This document shows positions 38,901-46,928 of a DNA stretch of 64,000 nt, piece after piece. The translations under genes were made by a program, and so were the position numbers. Each line of letters begins with the position of its first letter. Positions within the stretch are counted from its first letter, which is position 1. The notes below the pieces were generated by a model. That model worked only from the letters and a program-made list of their open reading frames with translations, did not search any database and was not told the origin of the DNA. Source of the DNA: Aptenodytes patagonicus (Eukaryota; Chordata; Aves; Sphenisciformes; Spheniscidae); NCBI RefSeq assembly GCF_965638725.1, contig NC_134963.1, positions 15,652,501-15,716,500 of the forward strand, written 5' to 3'.

Positions 38901-41900
38901 CCTTGAAGAAGCAAGTGCAAGAGTTGAAGAGCCGGTTGGAGAGCCAGTTCCTGAATAGCTCCTTACGTCTCAATGGTGATTATGGAGACGAAGTGGTAAG
39001 TGAAATGGTAATTGGGCCACTGCTGGAAACAGCGGGCTAGTCAGTCACGTTCTGGATCTCACCATACTGTCAGCTCTTAGTTCATTGGTCAGGTAGTGAT
39101 TTTTTTGGCCATAAGGCTTTTGTAAAACTGTCAAGGTCATTCTGAAGAGGGCAAACGACTGACTGAGTACACGGCAAATGGCAATTAATGATGACTAATA
39201 TTTTCACTGTATGTCAGTTTGACCATAAATGCGGCAAAGGTCTATTTCAAGATGGGTGTTTCACAGCGTACCCGCACATACCTGGACGTACTTAAATGCC
39301 TTCATTGGCCTTATTTAAAAAGGAAAAACCATTTGTTTTACTGTTGTTTTCATATATGGGCAAAGATATTTTTCTAAGGATGTGAATGTGTCATTTATTG
39401 GGACAGGAGCGTAGGACTGATCTCTTGGTGCTTTGCATGCTTAGGGTAAGAAAGATGCAGCAGTGCCTGCTCTGTCAGCTCAAAACCACAAACTTCAAGC
39501 CATCCCCTTTCCAGATGGCTGGCCTGCTCAAGGCTTAATAACTGGAACAAATTAAGAGCTTTTGTGCTAGCCTTAGGTCAATGAGGGTTTTTTCTCAACA
39601 AATTAAGAATTTTAAGGGAGCTTTTAAACTGTTTGTGCTTTTACTTGGAAGTGTTTAAAGTCGTAAAAGTAGAGACTTAAGTTTGAGGTGTGATTCAAAT
39701 ACAGTATGCTAATTTCTGTAGTGATTAAATGATCTATGTAGCTGTGGTTGCAAAAGAAATTTTAAAGTCAGAAATGAAATAGGTGTAACTCCAAGTTCAA
39801 GATTTCAGTAGCCAGCAAATTTTCTATGTCTCTGTATGCCTTGGGTGGATTTTTAAGTTGCTTCTCCCCTACCTGTTTTTTACCTAATTTCTCCTCCTCT
39901 TTTGACTAATAAATAATAATAAAAAGTCGAAAGAAATACAGTCACTGGCCTTATACTGTTGTAGCACTGATTCAGAGAACGAGCAGGAATCCTGTTCTGT
40001 AGAGGCCTTCGAGCACAGAGCAGTTCTGCGGATTGCTGCAAAACTTGGTTTTTCAAAGGCCCAGTATTATTAGTTCGATAAAAGAAACGAAGAGGGGAGA
40101 GCTACTGGCGGAAGCCGGTAGGCACGGGAGGAGGAAAGGGGCACGAAGGGGAGGGTGAGGAGATGCAGAATCCCTGAAACAGAGTTTGTATCTTCCTGTG
40201 GGTTTGAACACCGGGCAGGGCGTTGGCCTCCAGTTCCTGAGGTTGACATAGCACCCATCGAAAAATGTCCTTTTCCTACGTGCACGTTGTAATGTGTTTC
40301 ATATGCCTGTGAAACTGGGGGGAAAAAACCTATTTACAAGCGGTTTCCAACTTCTGTTTGTTTAATTTAATACTGTTTAGAAGTGGCAGAGGTGCTGGAT
40401 AGTCCCAGGTACATTTGTTGCGAAAAATACTCGGAGCCTTCTTGGCTATTCACATTGGAGGTGAGAGCAGAGAGTGCTCCTTTTGGGCACCCATTTCAGC
40501 TCGGTGTCATTTCAGTTGGGTGTGGCTTCTGTCACTGGCAAAAGCTTGGATTCCTTGGAGAAAGTTGGTGCTTTGGCTTAATTTATTATACTCCCATTTT
40601 TTAAGGGCCTTCACAAACTGCAGTGTAGGGCTGGATGTGAGAGCGCGCCGTCCTCTAGAAAATTCGCCATTTTTCAGAATCTGATCTCTACCTTCTATTT
40701 GTGGCCTCAGCTTGAGAGTAACAGGTTTTCTTCTGGAGCTCCAGAGGCAAAGACGTTAAGTCAAGATTTCTTGCTAATTTTGATGTATTTTAAGGGCTGG
40801 CTGAGTTTTAAGTCAGTTAAAATACAACTCTGCCTGGCTAGACTATATTAAGGAAGCATTATTCCCCAAACCCCTATATATGGAATATATATGGCTCAAA
40901 TTCTGAGTTTCCCATGTGTGATTTGGCTTGTATTTCCCAGAATTTTTGCCGACAAAAGGATATATGTATTAATAGGATTAGTTTTGAAAGTGAAACAGCC
41001 TTGGAAAGGAAATGCGACCGTGAAATTGGAGCCACAGATAGCAACTTTTTTGGTTAATCACCCAAAGCGTTGCCAGAACTTTGTGCTAACACAGCAGAAA
41101 ACAGATTTTAAATCCATTCTACCTCACACCATCCTGTCATCAGAGGGTCAAAAACTGACCTGTTGGGTTTTTTTTTGCATGGTTTTTTGGTTTTTTGCCA
41201 TTCACCACTGCACAAACTGCTTCAACGTGTGGCATTTATAGTCCCATCCGAAAAGGTACTCTTGCCTTTGCTGCCACGTGTGCACTGTAGGTAGGTGACA
41301 GGTTAGGACATTCGCCCTTCCAGTGCAGACATAGCCTGCTCTTTCTTAGCAGGAGGTGGCCTTTTCGCTCCTCCCCACGACTGTCCGGTTTTTATTTGTA
41401 TGGAAGTAGGAATATGGGAAGGTTCTGTTCAGCTGTGTTTGTTTGCCAACAGACTTCTATACCCGACTCGGAAAGCAATCTGGATCAGAACTGCTTGTCT
41501 CGCTGCAGCACAGAGATTTTCTCTGAAGCCAGCTGGGAACAGGTGGATAAACAGGACACAGAGGTACAGACTAAATCCCTGTAAAAATCCCTGTGTAAAT
41601 CACTCATTCTTCTGGTAGGATGGGATATTCATAATTCAAATTATCCTACAGCCTTTGGTCGTGTGCCGCTTCTTGTGAACTACCTTCCTTGCGTTTCACT
41701 TGTCTCTCATACTTTAAATATCAGTACCTGTGCCTATGAGCCCTCTGCTTGCTGTCTGTGTATGAACTCTTTGAGAAGCTGTGGAAGGGATGGTTAGCTA
41801 AAGGAGACTTAGGTGGACACATGCTTGGTGAATATTCTTGGCCTGGATACTTTTAAAGCAGAGGAAAAAAAAACAGGGAACTGGACTTTATAACTTAATT

Positions 41901-44900
41901 TCTGTTTGTCTGAGGGGAACTTCGTGTATCTGTTCTCAAAGGGAAGGTTTCTGTCGTCTGTCTTCAGTTGTTGCAAACACCGACTTTGTGCTCTTAAAAT
42001 AGAACAACCGCTTCCCTTGTGGTGCTTTGCTTTGAATTTGTGAGTGCAAACGAGATGGGTTTGTTTCTAATTAATTGCCCTCTCCTTGACAAATTTGGCT
42101 TTTATTTCTCCCAGGTGACACGATGGCTTCCAGACCACCTCGCTGCACACTGCTACGGCTGTGACAGTGCGTTCTGGCTTGCCAGTAGGAAGCACCACTG
42201 CAGGTAACCTGTGCCTCGACAGAGGATAGGAGGGGGGGAGGCACGGTCACGGCTTGAATTGTTCCCTCTCCTGTTAAACCAGGAAAGGGTTTTCTTTTGA
42301 CACGTAGTTCCTTTCTCGAGGACGGATGTCAGACTAAGTGTTTTAGAGTAGGACTGTGCAGGCTCCTGAAGGAACAGAGAGCTTTGGAAGAACGGAACAG
42401 TTTCTCCTGTTCAGTTCCAGTTCATGCAGAGTATATATTTAAAAAGCCAGATTTGGTATCTGCTCCACCCCACCCTAAACAGATCCCGCCTTTTTCCTTC
42501 AAAGTGGATTTGGAGGCAGCTGGCTGTTTAGCTTTTAAAGAGGGTGTAAATAATAAAAAATGCTGGTTTGTTGCCTTTGCATTCAGTAATTCAGTGCTGC
42601 AACTATATGAATACCATCTTCTTCCCATTACTGGTTGTAAACCTGCTCCTTTCCTTCTCTGACCATTCTTCCCTTTTCATTAAATCGCTCTTGTAAGAGA
42701 GTCTGAAAAGGACACCTATGTGAAATAAGTTTTCTGGATTATTCTTTGCCAGACATGCTGCCAGCAGAGGCTACAACAGCTAATGCAGGCAGCAGGGACT
42801 TAATGGAGAGCAGGTGGCAGAGGCCTTTTGGTTAGACCATGCTCCAGTTACAGACAGAGAATCTCAGATTTCCAAGTTCTGTTTCAAATAAATCCCTTTT
42901 CCTGACTTCTGGCCGTGAGAAAACGATTACAAGAACCGTCATTTAAACAAATGGCAGTTACCACATTTTGATGTTTTGCTGCTTTTTGAAGTTGCAGAGA
43001 ATTATAAACATCTTTCTTGGTTTGTGTCCATTTTGTATTTTGCTCCACTTAGTCTTCTTGTAAAGATCATAGAATCATTAAGGTTGGAAAAGACCTCTAA
43101 GATCATCGAGTCCAACCGTCAGCCCAACACCACCACCCACTAAACCATGTCCCTAAGCGCCTCATCTACACGTCTTTTAAATACCTCCAGGGATGGGGAC
43201 TCAACCACTTCCCTGGGCAGCCTGTTCCAGTGTTTCACCACTCTTTCAGTAAAGACATTTTTCCTCATGTCCAATCTAAACCTCCCCTGGCGCAACCTGA
43301 GGCCGTTTCCTCTTGTCCTATCGCTTTGTTTATCACCATAAACAAACCCAGGGAAGAATGAGTAGAAGTTGAACAGCTTTGACTTTTTTTTCACGTCCAC
43401 TGTGTTTGTGCAAATTTATGTCTTAAGGCTTCAGATGAAAAATACAATTACTAAGCATACAGTTGTACACATCTGAAGGGTTTTATAAGAGTTAAAATGG
43501 TGTTCTCCTTTGTCCTCCCAGCGGTATCTGTTGTCGAGTGTACCCATTCAGCACTGCCTCCCTGCTTCCCTGCTTCCCTAGGCTGACATTGGCACCTACA
43601 TTTCAGTTTCCTAGGCCTGGGCTCTGGAGAACTCCTGGCGCGTGCATATGCACTGGACAACCCCAACACCACGAGGAGTTAAAATTGACTCGGGGTTTCA
43701 AGTTTGGTTGCAAATTTCCCTTTAGTGTCTCTCTTTCTTCAGCTTTCAAATGTCTAACCTGGGTGGACCAGGCTGACCACGTAAGCTCTGGCTGTTTATG
43801 GTAGAGACCAAAAAGGAATGGCAACCAGCGAGAAAACCAAGCATTTCCATAGTACACGTTTTCAAAAACCCAGTGATCAGTGGCAGTCTGCTCAGCATCT
43901 TACCTGAGAGTGAAAATGAGCTGGAACCTGTACACTGGAAGGCCTTGAGCGGGATAAAAATACCCAGCTTCCTTCATTGCCGCTATTTGCTTCCTTTGCT
44001 CGTTCCCCTCTGAGCTCTTTCTCCCCTCCTTGCAGGGACATTGAACGTGTTGGTCAAATCTGGTGAGCATTTACAACAGCCTCTGTCTGTTGTCTGTCTG
44101 CGTTTTCTTGGTAACTTCTCCAAACTAACACGGTCTAGTCCCCCTCTTTGTTTTTCACTTGCCTAGAAGTCGCCAGAAATAAGTTGCGGGTGGCTAGCGC
44201 AATCTGTTGGATGTTTAGATCCGTACGAACAGGCTTCTCTCTTCACAGAAAGGCATTTAGGACTTGGCTTTTGGTAGCTTAAACGGGGATGTGGATCACA
44301 CTAACACTCACCATCAGTAAATTGTGTGTTTGAGTAACAGAGAATGCTTCACTTCTAACTGAGAAGAGACTGTCCTTCAAGATTAGCCGTATGCGTTTAT
44401 TTTTTATTTTCCTCTTTTGCCTTATTTTTGGGAGACGTCCACGTGTTACCAGACAATTCTAGTATCGCTGTGCAGTGTGTTGACAAAGAACTGCCACTTA
44501 TTTTAGAAGGAGTGAAAATACTGTGGCAGTGACAGGTAATGCAAAGCTGGTGGAGGGTTAGTATCCCCCCAAAATGGATAAACATCCATGATTTAGTAAG
44601 GAGAGGAGGTGCCCGTAGCATGATTTTAAGTCCCCGTTCCTCAGAGGAGCGAGATCGCTTTTCCAGCGTGTTTTTTAACCTCTCTTTAATCTCTCAAGCG
44701 AAGCAGAGGACCACCAGGATAGAAAGAATGAGTTGTTCAGAGCTTTCCAAAGCTCGGGGGAGAACAGTTACAGAACACTATTATCTATCACAGAAGGATA
44801 AATGAACAAAAAAACCCCAAGCATATGCGAGGAAGCTGGTGAGCTACAACAAACAGATATTTGTTTTAACCCCTCTGGTTCTTTTTTGACCTCATCCATC

Positions 44901-46679
44901 AACAGCGAGCTTCTGCTGGATAATCGGTCTTTGAGCAGCAGAGATGTGGGTTGTCGGAACTGCTTTTCTGCAGGGTGTTTCTGTATAACACCTGACGGGA
45001 CTGTTTTTACTCCTGCTGCTTTTTCTGATAGTAATTTCTAACAGGGTCCTTAAGAAGACTTCAAAACCACTGCAGAAAGGCTAGCCGTCGTCAGCCTCCT
45101 AGCGCTAGGGTTACAGCTTTGAGACCAGGAGCCGCTGTGCGGAGCTGAGAAAATGAGCCCATTGGAGTGAGAAATGGGATTTCTCTGCTGACTCTTTCCC
45201 CATCAGTGACCAGCATCTGGAAATCTTCTCTCTTGGCAAGGAAGGATTAATGAAAGCTGCCGGGTGTAGGCAGAATTCTCTGTCGGTCTCTTGGCAGCAG
45301 CAAATCTTTTCTAGCGCAAAACAATAACGGCACAAAATCCCGATGCCAAAGAGTTAATGAAAAGGGCATCGGGCATGGAGGTGAACTTGCAAAATTCAGG
45401 TCCCTGGAGTGCTGTTCTGAACTCCTTATAAGAATTGATGGGTTTGGAGGACGGGGCACACCAGGCTAGCTTGAGCAGCAGCAGGTTTTGAGGGGGGGGC
45501 TGCGAGAAGAGAAGGTAATTATTTTCAGGATTTAAATTTTATCCCTGCCTCCTGTGAGGTGCATGCGCCAGCGTGCCTCCACCAGCTGACATCTGACAAG
45601 AATGCGTATGCGACTGCTCACCCTGCCGCAGCGTTACTGCCGTTTCTGAGCATGAAATACCTGGCTGCCTGTCTCATGGCTTTGCATGATCCTTGTTGAC
45701 TCAGTTTACTTTACGCAGAAGTGTGGGACTGCCGGGAACGCCGCAAAAGGGACCGCGCTGTTGGGGCAACGGGAGGATTGCATCAACCAAAACTGGTTTT
45801 AATTTTTTTTCATCTGTCCCATGCTTAAACTTTGCAGTAGTGCACTTGAAAGGAACAGAAGAAAATGCCTCTGTGCTAGTACTTACCAGCACAGGCTTTT
45901 CTTTAGAAGAGTAAAGGAGCAGAGACTCTTACCTCCTCCCAGGACTGCAGTGTCCAATCTGCTTCTAACACCGGGCCGGATCAGTGATGTGAGCAGGGGC
46001 CAGGACACCACGTTCCCCACACCCTTATGGAGAAAGGCCCCTTGTTTGCTCTCCCTTAGCCCCTCTCTTAGCCGTGTGTCCCCAAGGTAGCAGCGACAGC
46101 GATGAACAGCGCCGTGCCCGAGCTCCTCTGCAGCACGTGGGAGAGAGCTTGCCCCTCTTTCACGGAGGGGCAAGATCCCTGCGGTTTGTCACGAGACGGT
46201 GTTGTGCAGAAGAGCCGTCACTGTAGAGACGCGTAGTGGGCTGTAATTCTGTACTGCAGTTTGCTTTGTGCTCCTTTCTGGTGTCCGTTCCCTACAGCGC
46301 TGCTTCCGCTGTAGAAGCGAGTAGCGTGGGGTGCAGATGTTGGACGGTTGTCTTTGCACGCATCCTGGTGCTTCAGGAGGAGCAACTGCAGGCTCCAGGG
46401 CTGACCCCGTCACAAGACTGTGACTAGTATAATTTTAGAACTCGGGTAACTTTGTCAAACTGCTTCTAATCTTTTCTTTTCCATTTCTCCTCTGTTCCTG
46501 ATGCAAGGAATTGTGGAAATGTGTTCTGCTCCAGTTGCTGTAACCAGAAGGTGCCCGTTCCCAGTCAGCAGCTCTTTGAACCCAGCAGAGTCTGCAAATC
46601 ATGCTACAGCAGCTTGCACCCCAGCAGTTCCAGCCTCGATCTCGAACTGGATAAACCCATCGCTGCCACGTCAAATTAA
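2848..46679 (+). CDS. MTMR3: MTMR3, FYVE-domain myotubularin phosphoinositide 3-phosphatase (complete coding region, 18 coding exons)
   Basis: Spliced CDS: 2926-2928, 3315-3404, 4613-4729, 12241-12323, 14741-14907, 18790-18886, 20421-20534, 27155-27360, 27584-27715, 29786-29897, 31045-31240, 32866-33051, 34467-34637, 36757-36902, 37576-38995, 41453-41563, 42115-42203, 46508-46679. The total is 3612 nt, or 1203 residues plus stop, and every junction is GT-AG and in phase. Domains: PH-GRAM about 29-150; myotubularin phosphatase about 200-570 with CSDGWDR and nucleophile Cys413, the number used for human MTMR3; low-complexity linker about 608-1030; coiled coil about 1033-1064; FYVE about 1118-1190. 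The family removes the 3-phosphate from PI3P and PI(3,5)P2 and acts in endosomal traffic and autophagy. MTMR4 is the close alternative, but the tail ending in DKPIAATSN and the FYVE sequence fit MTMR3 better as I remember them. The promoter is outside the window. Confidence 0.97.
2929..4612 (+). other. MTMR3 introns 1 and 2 (2929-3314, 3405-4612)
   Basis: AT-rich intron sequence flanking exon 2. No repeats, RNA genes or extra exons recognised. Confidence 0.7.
3315..3404 (+). CDS. MTMR3: MTMR3 coding exon 2 (residues 2-31)
   Basis: 30 codons, phase 0 at both ends, with acceptor tctcag and donor gtaatc. It encodes the N-terminal segment [17 protein letters not shown] and onward, just ahead of the PH-GRAM domain. 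Confidence 0.95.
4613..4729 (+). CDS. MTMR3: MTMR3 coding exon 3 (residues 32-70), PH-GRAM start
   Basis: 39 codons, phase 0 to 0, donor gtaagt. It encodes [19 protein letters not shown] and then [15 protein letters not shown], the first beta strands of the PH-GRAM lipid-binding fold. A 7.5-kb intron follows. Confidence 0.96.
7831..7871 (+). repeat. 22-bp perfect palindrome plus adjacent direct copy
   Basis: GAAATACATTTAAATGTATTTC (7831-7852) equals its own reverse complement. Positions 7855-7871 repeat 17 bases of it (AAATACATTTAAATGTA). AT-rich, in MTMR3 intron 3. Confidence 0.85.
11155..11290 (+). mobile_element. Ancient CORE-SINE/MIR-like relic
   Basis: Contains ggcttgcccagagtcatatgg and gcactggcagagcagggtct, followed by ctgctggatcatactcct. 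These resemble the MIR core ACTTGCCCAAGGTCACACAG / GTGGCAGAGCCGGGA and its CCACTGG..CAT..TCCT end. Similarity by eye only. Confidence 0.5.
12241..12323 (+). CDS. MTMR3: MTMR3 coding exon 4 (residues 71-98), PH-GRAM
   Basis: 83 nt, entering in phase 0 and leaving after two bases of an Arg codon. It encodes [19 protein letters not shown] and then [14 protein letters not shown] strands. The acceptor is ttaattgcag. Confidence 0.96.
12324..14740 (+). other. MTMR3 intron 4
   Basis: AT-rich intron sequence with short G and A runs only. Nothing else recognised. Confidence 0.65.
14741..14907 (+). CDS. MTMR3: MTMR3 coding exon 5 (residues 98-154), end of PH-GRAM
   Basis: 167 nt. It completes the split Arg codon, reads [20 protein letters not shown] and then [17 protein letters not shown], and ends one base into Gly154. 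It covers the C-terminal helix of the PH-GRAM domain and the linker to the phosphatase. The acceptor is gggacag and the donor gtatgc. Confidence 0.96.
15568..15720 (+). mobile_element. Possible tRNA-derived SINE relic
   Basis: gttggtggttatagcacttg, then gaaatctgagttccaggccc, look like degenerate tRNA-type A and B boxes at the usual spacing, followed by non-tRNA body sequence. Not a functional tRNA: neither the cloverleaf nor the B box is intact. Weak call. Confidence 0.35.
16887..16904 (+). repeat. Poly(T) tract, 18 T
   Basis: A T run preceded by interrupted T/G sequence (from 16871) in intron 5. It could be the poly(A) end of a minus-strand retroposed copy, but no parent sequence was recognised beside it. 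Confidence 0.7.
18195..18305 (+). mobile_element. Ancient CORE-SINE/MIR-like relic
   Basis: ccaatttacagatggaaaac / tgagatgcaggttaaattac / agggcttgcctagagccgta matches the MIR layout TTTTACAGATGAGGAAACTGAGGC...GGTTAAG..ACTTGCCCA in order. Diverged, in intron 5. Confidence 0.6.
18790..18886 (+). CDS. MTMR3: MTMR3 coding exon 6 (residues 154-186)
   Basis: 97 nt reading [16 protein letters not shown] and then [15 protein letters not shown]. This is the segment that in myotubularins leads from PH-GRAM into the phosphatase domain. It ends two bases into Lys186, with donor gtaagt. Confidence 0.96.
18887..20420 (+). other. MTMR3 intron 6
   Basis: No repeat family or extra exon recognised. The 137-codon minus-strand frame at 19228-19641 has no domain or splice support. 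Confidence 0.65.
20421..20534 (+). CDS. MTMR3: MTMR3 coding exon 7 (residues 186-224), phosphatase N-terminal part
   Basis: 114 nt reading [20 protein letters not shown] and then [13 protein letters not shown], with the YP...VP and W(K/R)RIP motifs typical of myotubularins. It is flanked by acceptor ttcacag and donor gtgagg. The split Arg224 codon is completed in the next exon. Confidence 0.97.
22258..22268 (+). repeat. G11 homopolymer
   Basis: Eleven consecutive G in an otherwise AT-rich intron 7 stretch. An AT-rich repeat follows: two near copies of TATATTATATGTACAAAA within 22340-22384. Confidence 0.75.
24055..24181 (+). repeat. Forked inverted repeat (three-way-junction fold) in MTMR3 intron 7
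   Basis: Outer arms GAGGTCTGAG (24055-24064) and CTCAGACCTC (24172-24181) pair perfectly. Inner arms GGAATCACACT (24104-24114) and AGTGTGATTCC (24162-24172) also pair perfectly. Between the two left arms is a side hairpin TCCCCAG (24078-24084) / CTGGGGA (24093-24099). It could be a decayed MITE or a structured RNA. Confidence 0.65.
25878..25907 (+). repeat. A14-TCAGA-T11 hairpin tract
   Basis: Fourteen A (25878-25891), the spacer tcaga, then eleven T (25897-25907). The A and T runs can pair into a hairpin. Intron 7. Confidence 0.75.
27155..27360 (+). CDS. MTMR3: MTMR3 coding exon 8 (residues 224-293)
   Basis: 206 nt. It reads [20 protein letters not shown] and then [17 protein letters not shown], the conserved RCSQP-like and DE motifs of the family. 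The last third ([17 protein letters not shown]) is a variable loop. Donor gtaagt; the intron that follows is only 223 bp. Confidence 0.97.
27584..27715 (+). CDS. MTMR3: MTMR3 coding exon 9 (residues 293-337)
   Basis: 132 nt reading [19 protein letters not shown] and then [20 protein letters not shown], followed by CECP. DARxxxxAxANRAxGxG is a family hallmark of the phosphatase core. It ends one base into Glu337. Confidence 0.97.
27716..31044 (+). other. MTMR3 introns 9 and 10 (27716-29785, 29898-31044)
   Basis: Plain AT-rich intron with an A13 run near 28769. The 117-codon plus frame at 30565-30918 has no splice signals or known motif. Confidence 0.65.
29786..29897 (+). CDS. MTMR3: MTMR3 coding exon 10 (residues 337-374)
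   Basis: 112 nt reading [20 protein letters not shown] and then [16 protein letters not shown]. It carries the conserved F..M.NIH.IR.S segment of myotubularins. The acceptor is ccctacag and the donor gtaagt. Asn374 is split across the junction. Confidence 0.97.
31045..31240 (+). CDS. MTMR3: MTMR3 coding exon 11 (residues 374-439), catalytic loop
   Basis: 196 nt encoding the active site: [19 protein letters not shown]. The Cx5R loop C-SDGWD-R has its nucleophilic Cys at residue 413 and its Arg at 419. All catalytic residues are intact, so this is an active-type myotubularin rather than a pseudophosphatase. The acceptor is cctctag and the donor gtttgt. Confidence 0.98.
32866..33051 (+). CDS. 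MTMR3: MTMR3 coding exon 12 (residues 440-501)
   Basis: 62 codons, phase 0 to 0: [40 protein letters not shown], then the [12 protein letters not shown] region. It contains EKEW/EMEWL..GHKF and [13 protein letters not shown], the strongly conserved second half of the phosphatase fold. Confidence 0.98.
34467..34637 (+). CDS. MTMR3: MTMR3 coding exon 13 (residues 502-558)
   Basis: 57 codons, phase 0 to 0: [57 protein letters not shown]. This is the end of the phosphatase fold (F.GTFL.N...ER). Donor gtatgt. Confidence 0.97.
36757..36902 (+). CDS. MTMR3: MTMR3 coding exon 14 (residues 559-607)
   Basis: 146 nt: [20 protein letters not shown], then a Ser/Pro-rich stretch ending in EDQPLG. L.P....R.L.LW...Y is the C-terminal signature of the myotubularin domain, and the variable linker starts right after it. 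The exon ends two bases into Arg607. Confidence 0.97.
36903..37575 (+). other. MTMR3 intron 14
   Basis: Short intron (673 bp) with an A15 run 40 bp before its acceptor. Nothing else recognised. Confidence 0.7.
37521..37535 (+). repeat. A15 homopolymer upstream of MTMR3 exon 15
   Basis: Fifteen A, 40 bp before the exon 15 acceptor (AG at 37574-37575). The pyrimidine tract of that acceptor (ttatttgtacctttatag) is short and interrupted. Confidence 0.75.
37576..38995 (+). CDS. MTMR3: MTMR3 large linker exon 15 (residues 607-1080), ending in the coiled coil
   Basis: 1420 nt, 473 full codons, the largest exon. It starts [14 protein letters not shown] and includes the conserved blocks [20 protein letters not shown] and [21 protein letters not shown] long Ser/Glu-rich, presumably disordered stretch follows, then [20 protein letters not shown] and a coiled coil (about residues 1033-1064, [10 protein letters not shown] to KSRLESQ). 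The middle (about residues 690-960) looks poorly conserved against human MTMR3 as I recall it, while both ends match closely. The donor is GTG|gtaagt at 38995. Confidence 0.96.
38996..42114 (+). other. MTMR3 introns 15 and 16 (38996-41452, 41564-42114)
   Basis: No repeat family recognised. The frame of exon 15 stays open into intron 15 for 14 more residues, to a TAG at 39038-39040. Confidence 0.65.
41453..41563 (+). CDS. MTMR3: MTMR3 coding exon 16 (residues 1081-1117), probable cassette exon
   Basis: 111 nt, exactly 37 codons, phase 0 at both ends: [20 protein letters not shown] and then [17 protein letters not shown]. It is acidic and lies between the coiled coil and the FYVE finger. Skipping it keeps the frame. 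I recall human isoforms that differ by 37 residues (1198 and 1161), which fits this exon. Confidence 0.95.
42115..42203 (+). CDS. MTMR3: MTMR3 coding exon 17 (residues 1118-1147), FYVE first half
   Basis: 89 nt: [20 protein letters not shown], then WLASRKHHC plus the split Arg1147. It holds two of the three FYVE signatures, WxxD (WLPD) and R(R/K)HHCR (RKHHCR), and the first two zinc-binding CxxC/HHC groups. Acceptor tctcccag, donor gtaacc. Confidence 0.97.
43066..43340 (-). mobile_element. 5'-truncated CR1 LINE (ORF2 end and 3' tail)
   Basis: On the minus strand it reads [40 protein letters not shown], then [16 protein letters not shown] and a stop. The 3' tail is GGTTGGACTCGATG...CTTTTCCAACCTTAATGATTCTATGAT. 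This is the classical CR1 reverse-transcriptase C-terminus and 3' end. It is inserted antisense in the MTMR3 intron between exon 17 and the microexon. It looks fairly young, since the reading frame is still open. Confidence 0.95.
44036..44062 (+). CDS. MTMR3: Candidate alternative 27-nt MTMR3 microexon (9-residue FYVE insert)
   Basis: 27 nt between a strong pyrimidine tract ending ccttgcag (AG at 44034-44035) and a donor gtgagc (44063 on). It fits the phase 2 junction between exons 17 and 18 exactly. The split Arg codon is kept and DIERVGQIW is inserted, giving [20 protein letters not shown]. The insert sits between zinc ligands. Human MTMR3 isoform lengths that I recall (1198, 1170 and 1161) fit a 37-residue cassette plus a 9-residue insert. 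Its use in this species is inferred. Confidence 0.8.
46508..46679 (+). CDS. MTMR3: MTMR3 final coding exon 18 (residues 1147-1203), FYVE second half and stop
   Basis: 172 nt with stop TAA at 46677-46679. It reads [38 protein letters not shown], then a Ser-rich tail ending DKPIAATSN. It supplies the remaining zinc ligands (NC, FCSSC, VCKSC) and the third FYVE signature RVC. The acceptor is gatgcaag, with an A instead of the usual pyrimidine at -3. The correct frame is fixed by the split Arg codon. Confidence 0.97.
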
Positions 46680-46920
46680 AGTCCCAGCCTCGAAGCTGCG
46701 GGGGAGCAGCCGTGCCGACTCTTCTCCAGCGGACGCGCAGATTCTCGGTGGGCTGAGGCTGGGAGGATGCGGGAGCCATGCACTTTGGAGGTTGGGGCGT
46801 GGAACACTGCTCGGCGGGACAGACCTCGAGGACGTACCGCTGGATTGTGGGATTCTCCTTTTCCAGCTATTCCCCCTTTCCTTTCTGTCCTATCTGTGTG
46901 TATGTGTCTACGCGTGTGCG

Positions 46921-46928
46921 TGTATATA
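46921..46928 (+). promoter_or_regulatory. Pumilio response element TGTATATA, site 1
   Basis: An exact match to the UGUANAUA consensus of PUM1/PUM2, 242 nt after the MTMR3 stop, inside an AT dinucleotide run. Low-complexity sequence raises the chance of coincidence. Confidence 0.4.

Larger units (their letters stand above)
42204..46507 (+). other. MTMR3 intron 17 (4.3 kb) with CR1 copy and microexon
   Basis: Separates the two FYVE exons. It contains the antisense CR1 (43066-43340) and the 27-nt alternative microexon (44036-44062). GC content rises through this intron. Confidence 0.75.

Noticed and set aside
43140..43400. 86-codon minus-strand frame as a small protein gene
   Set aside because: It is the C-terminal end of CR1 ORF2 in a truncated LINE copy.
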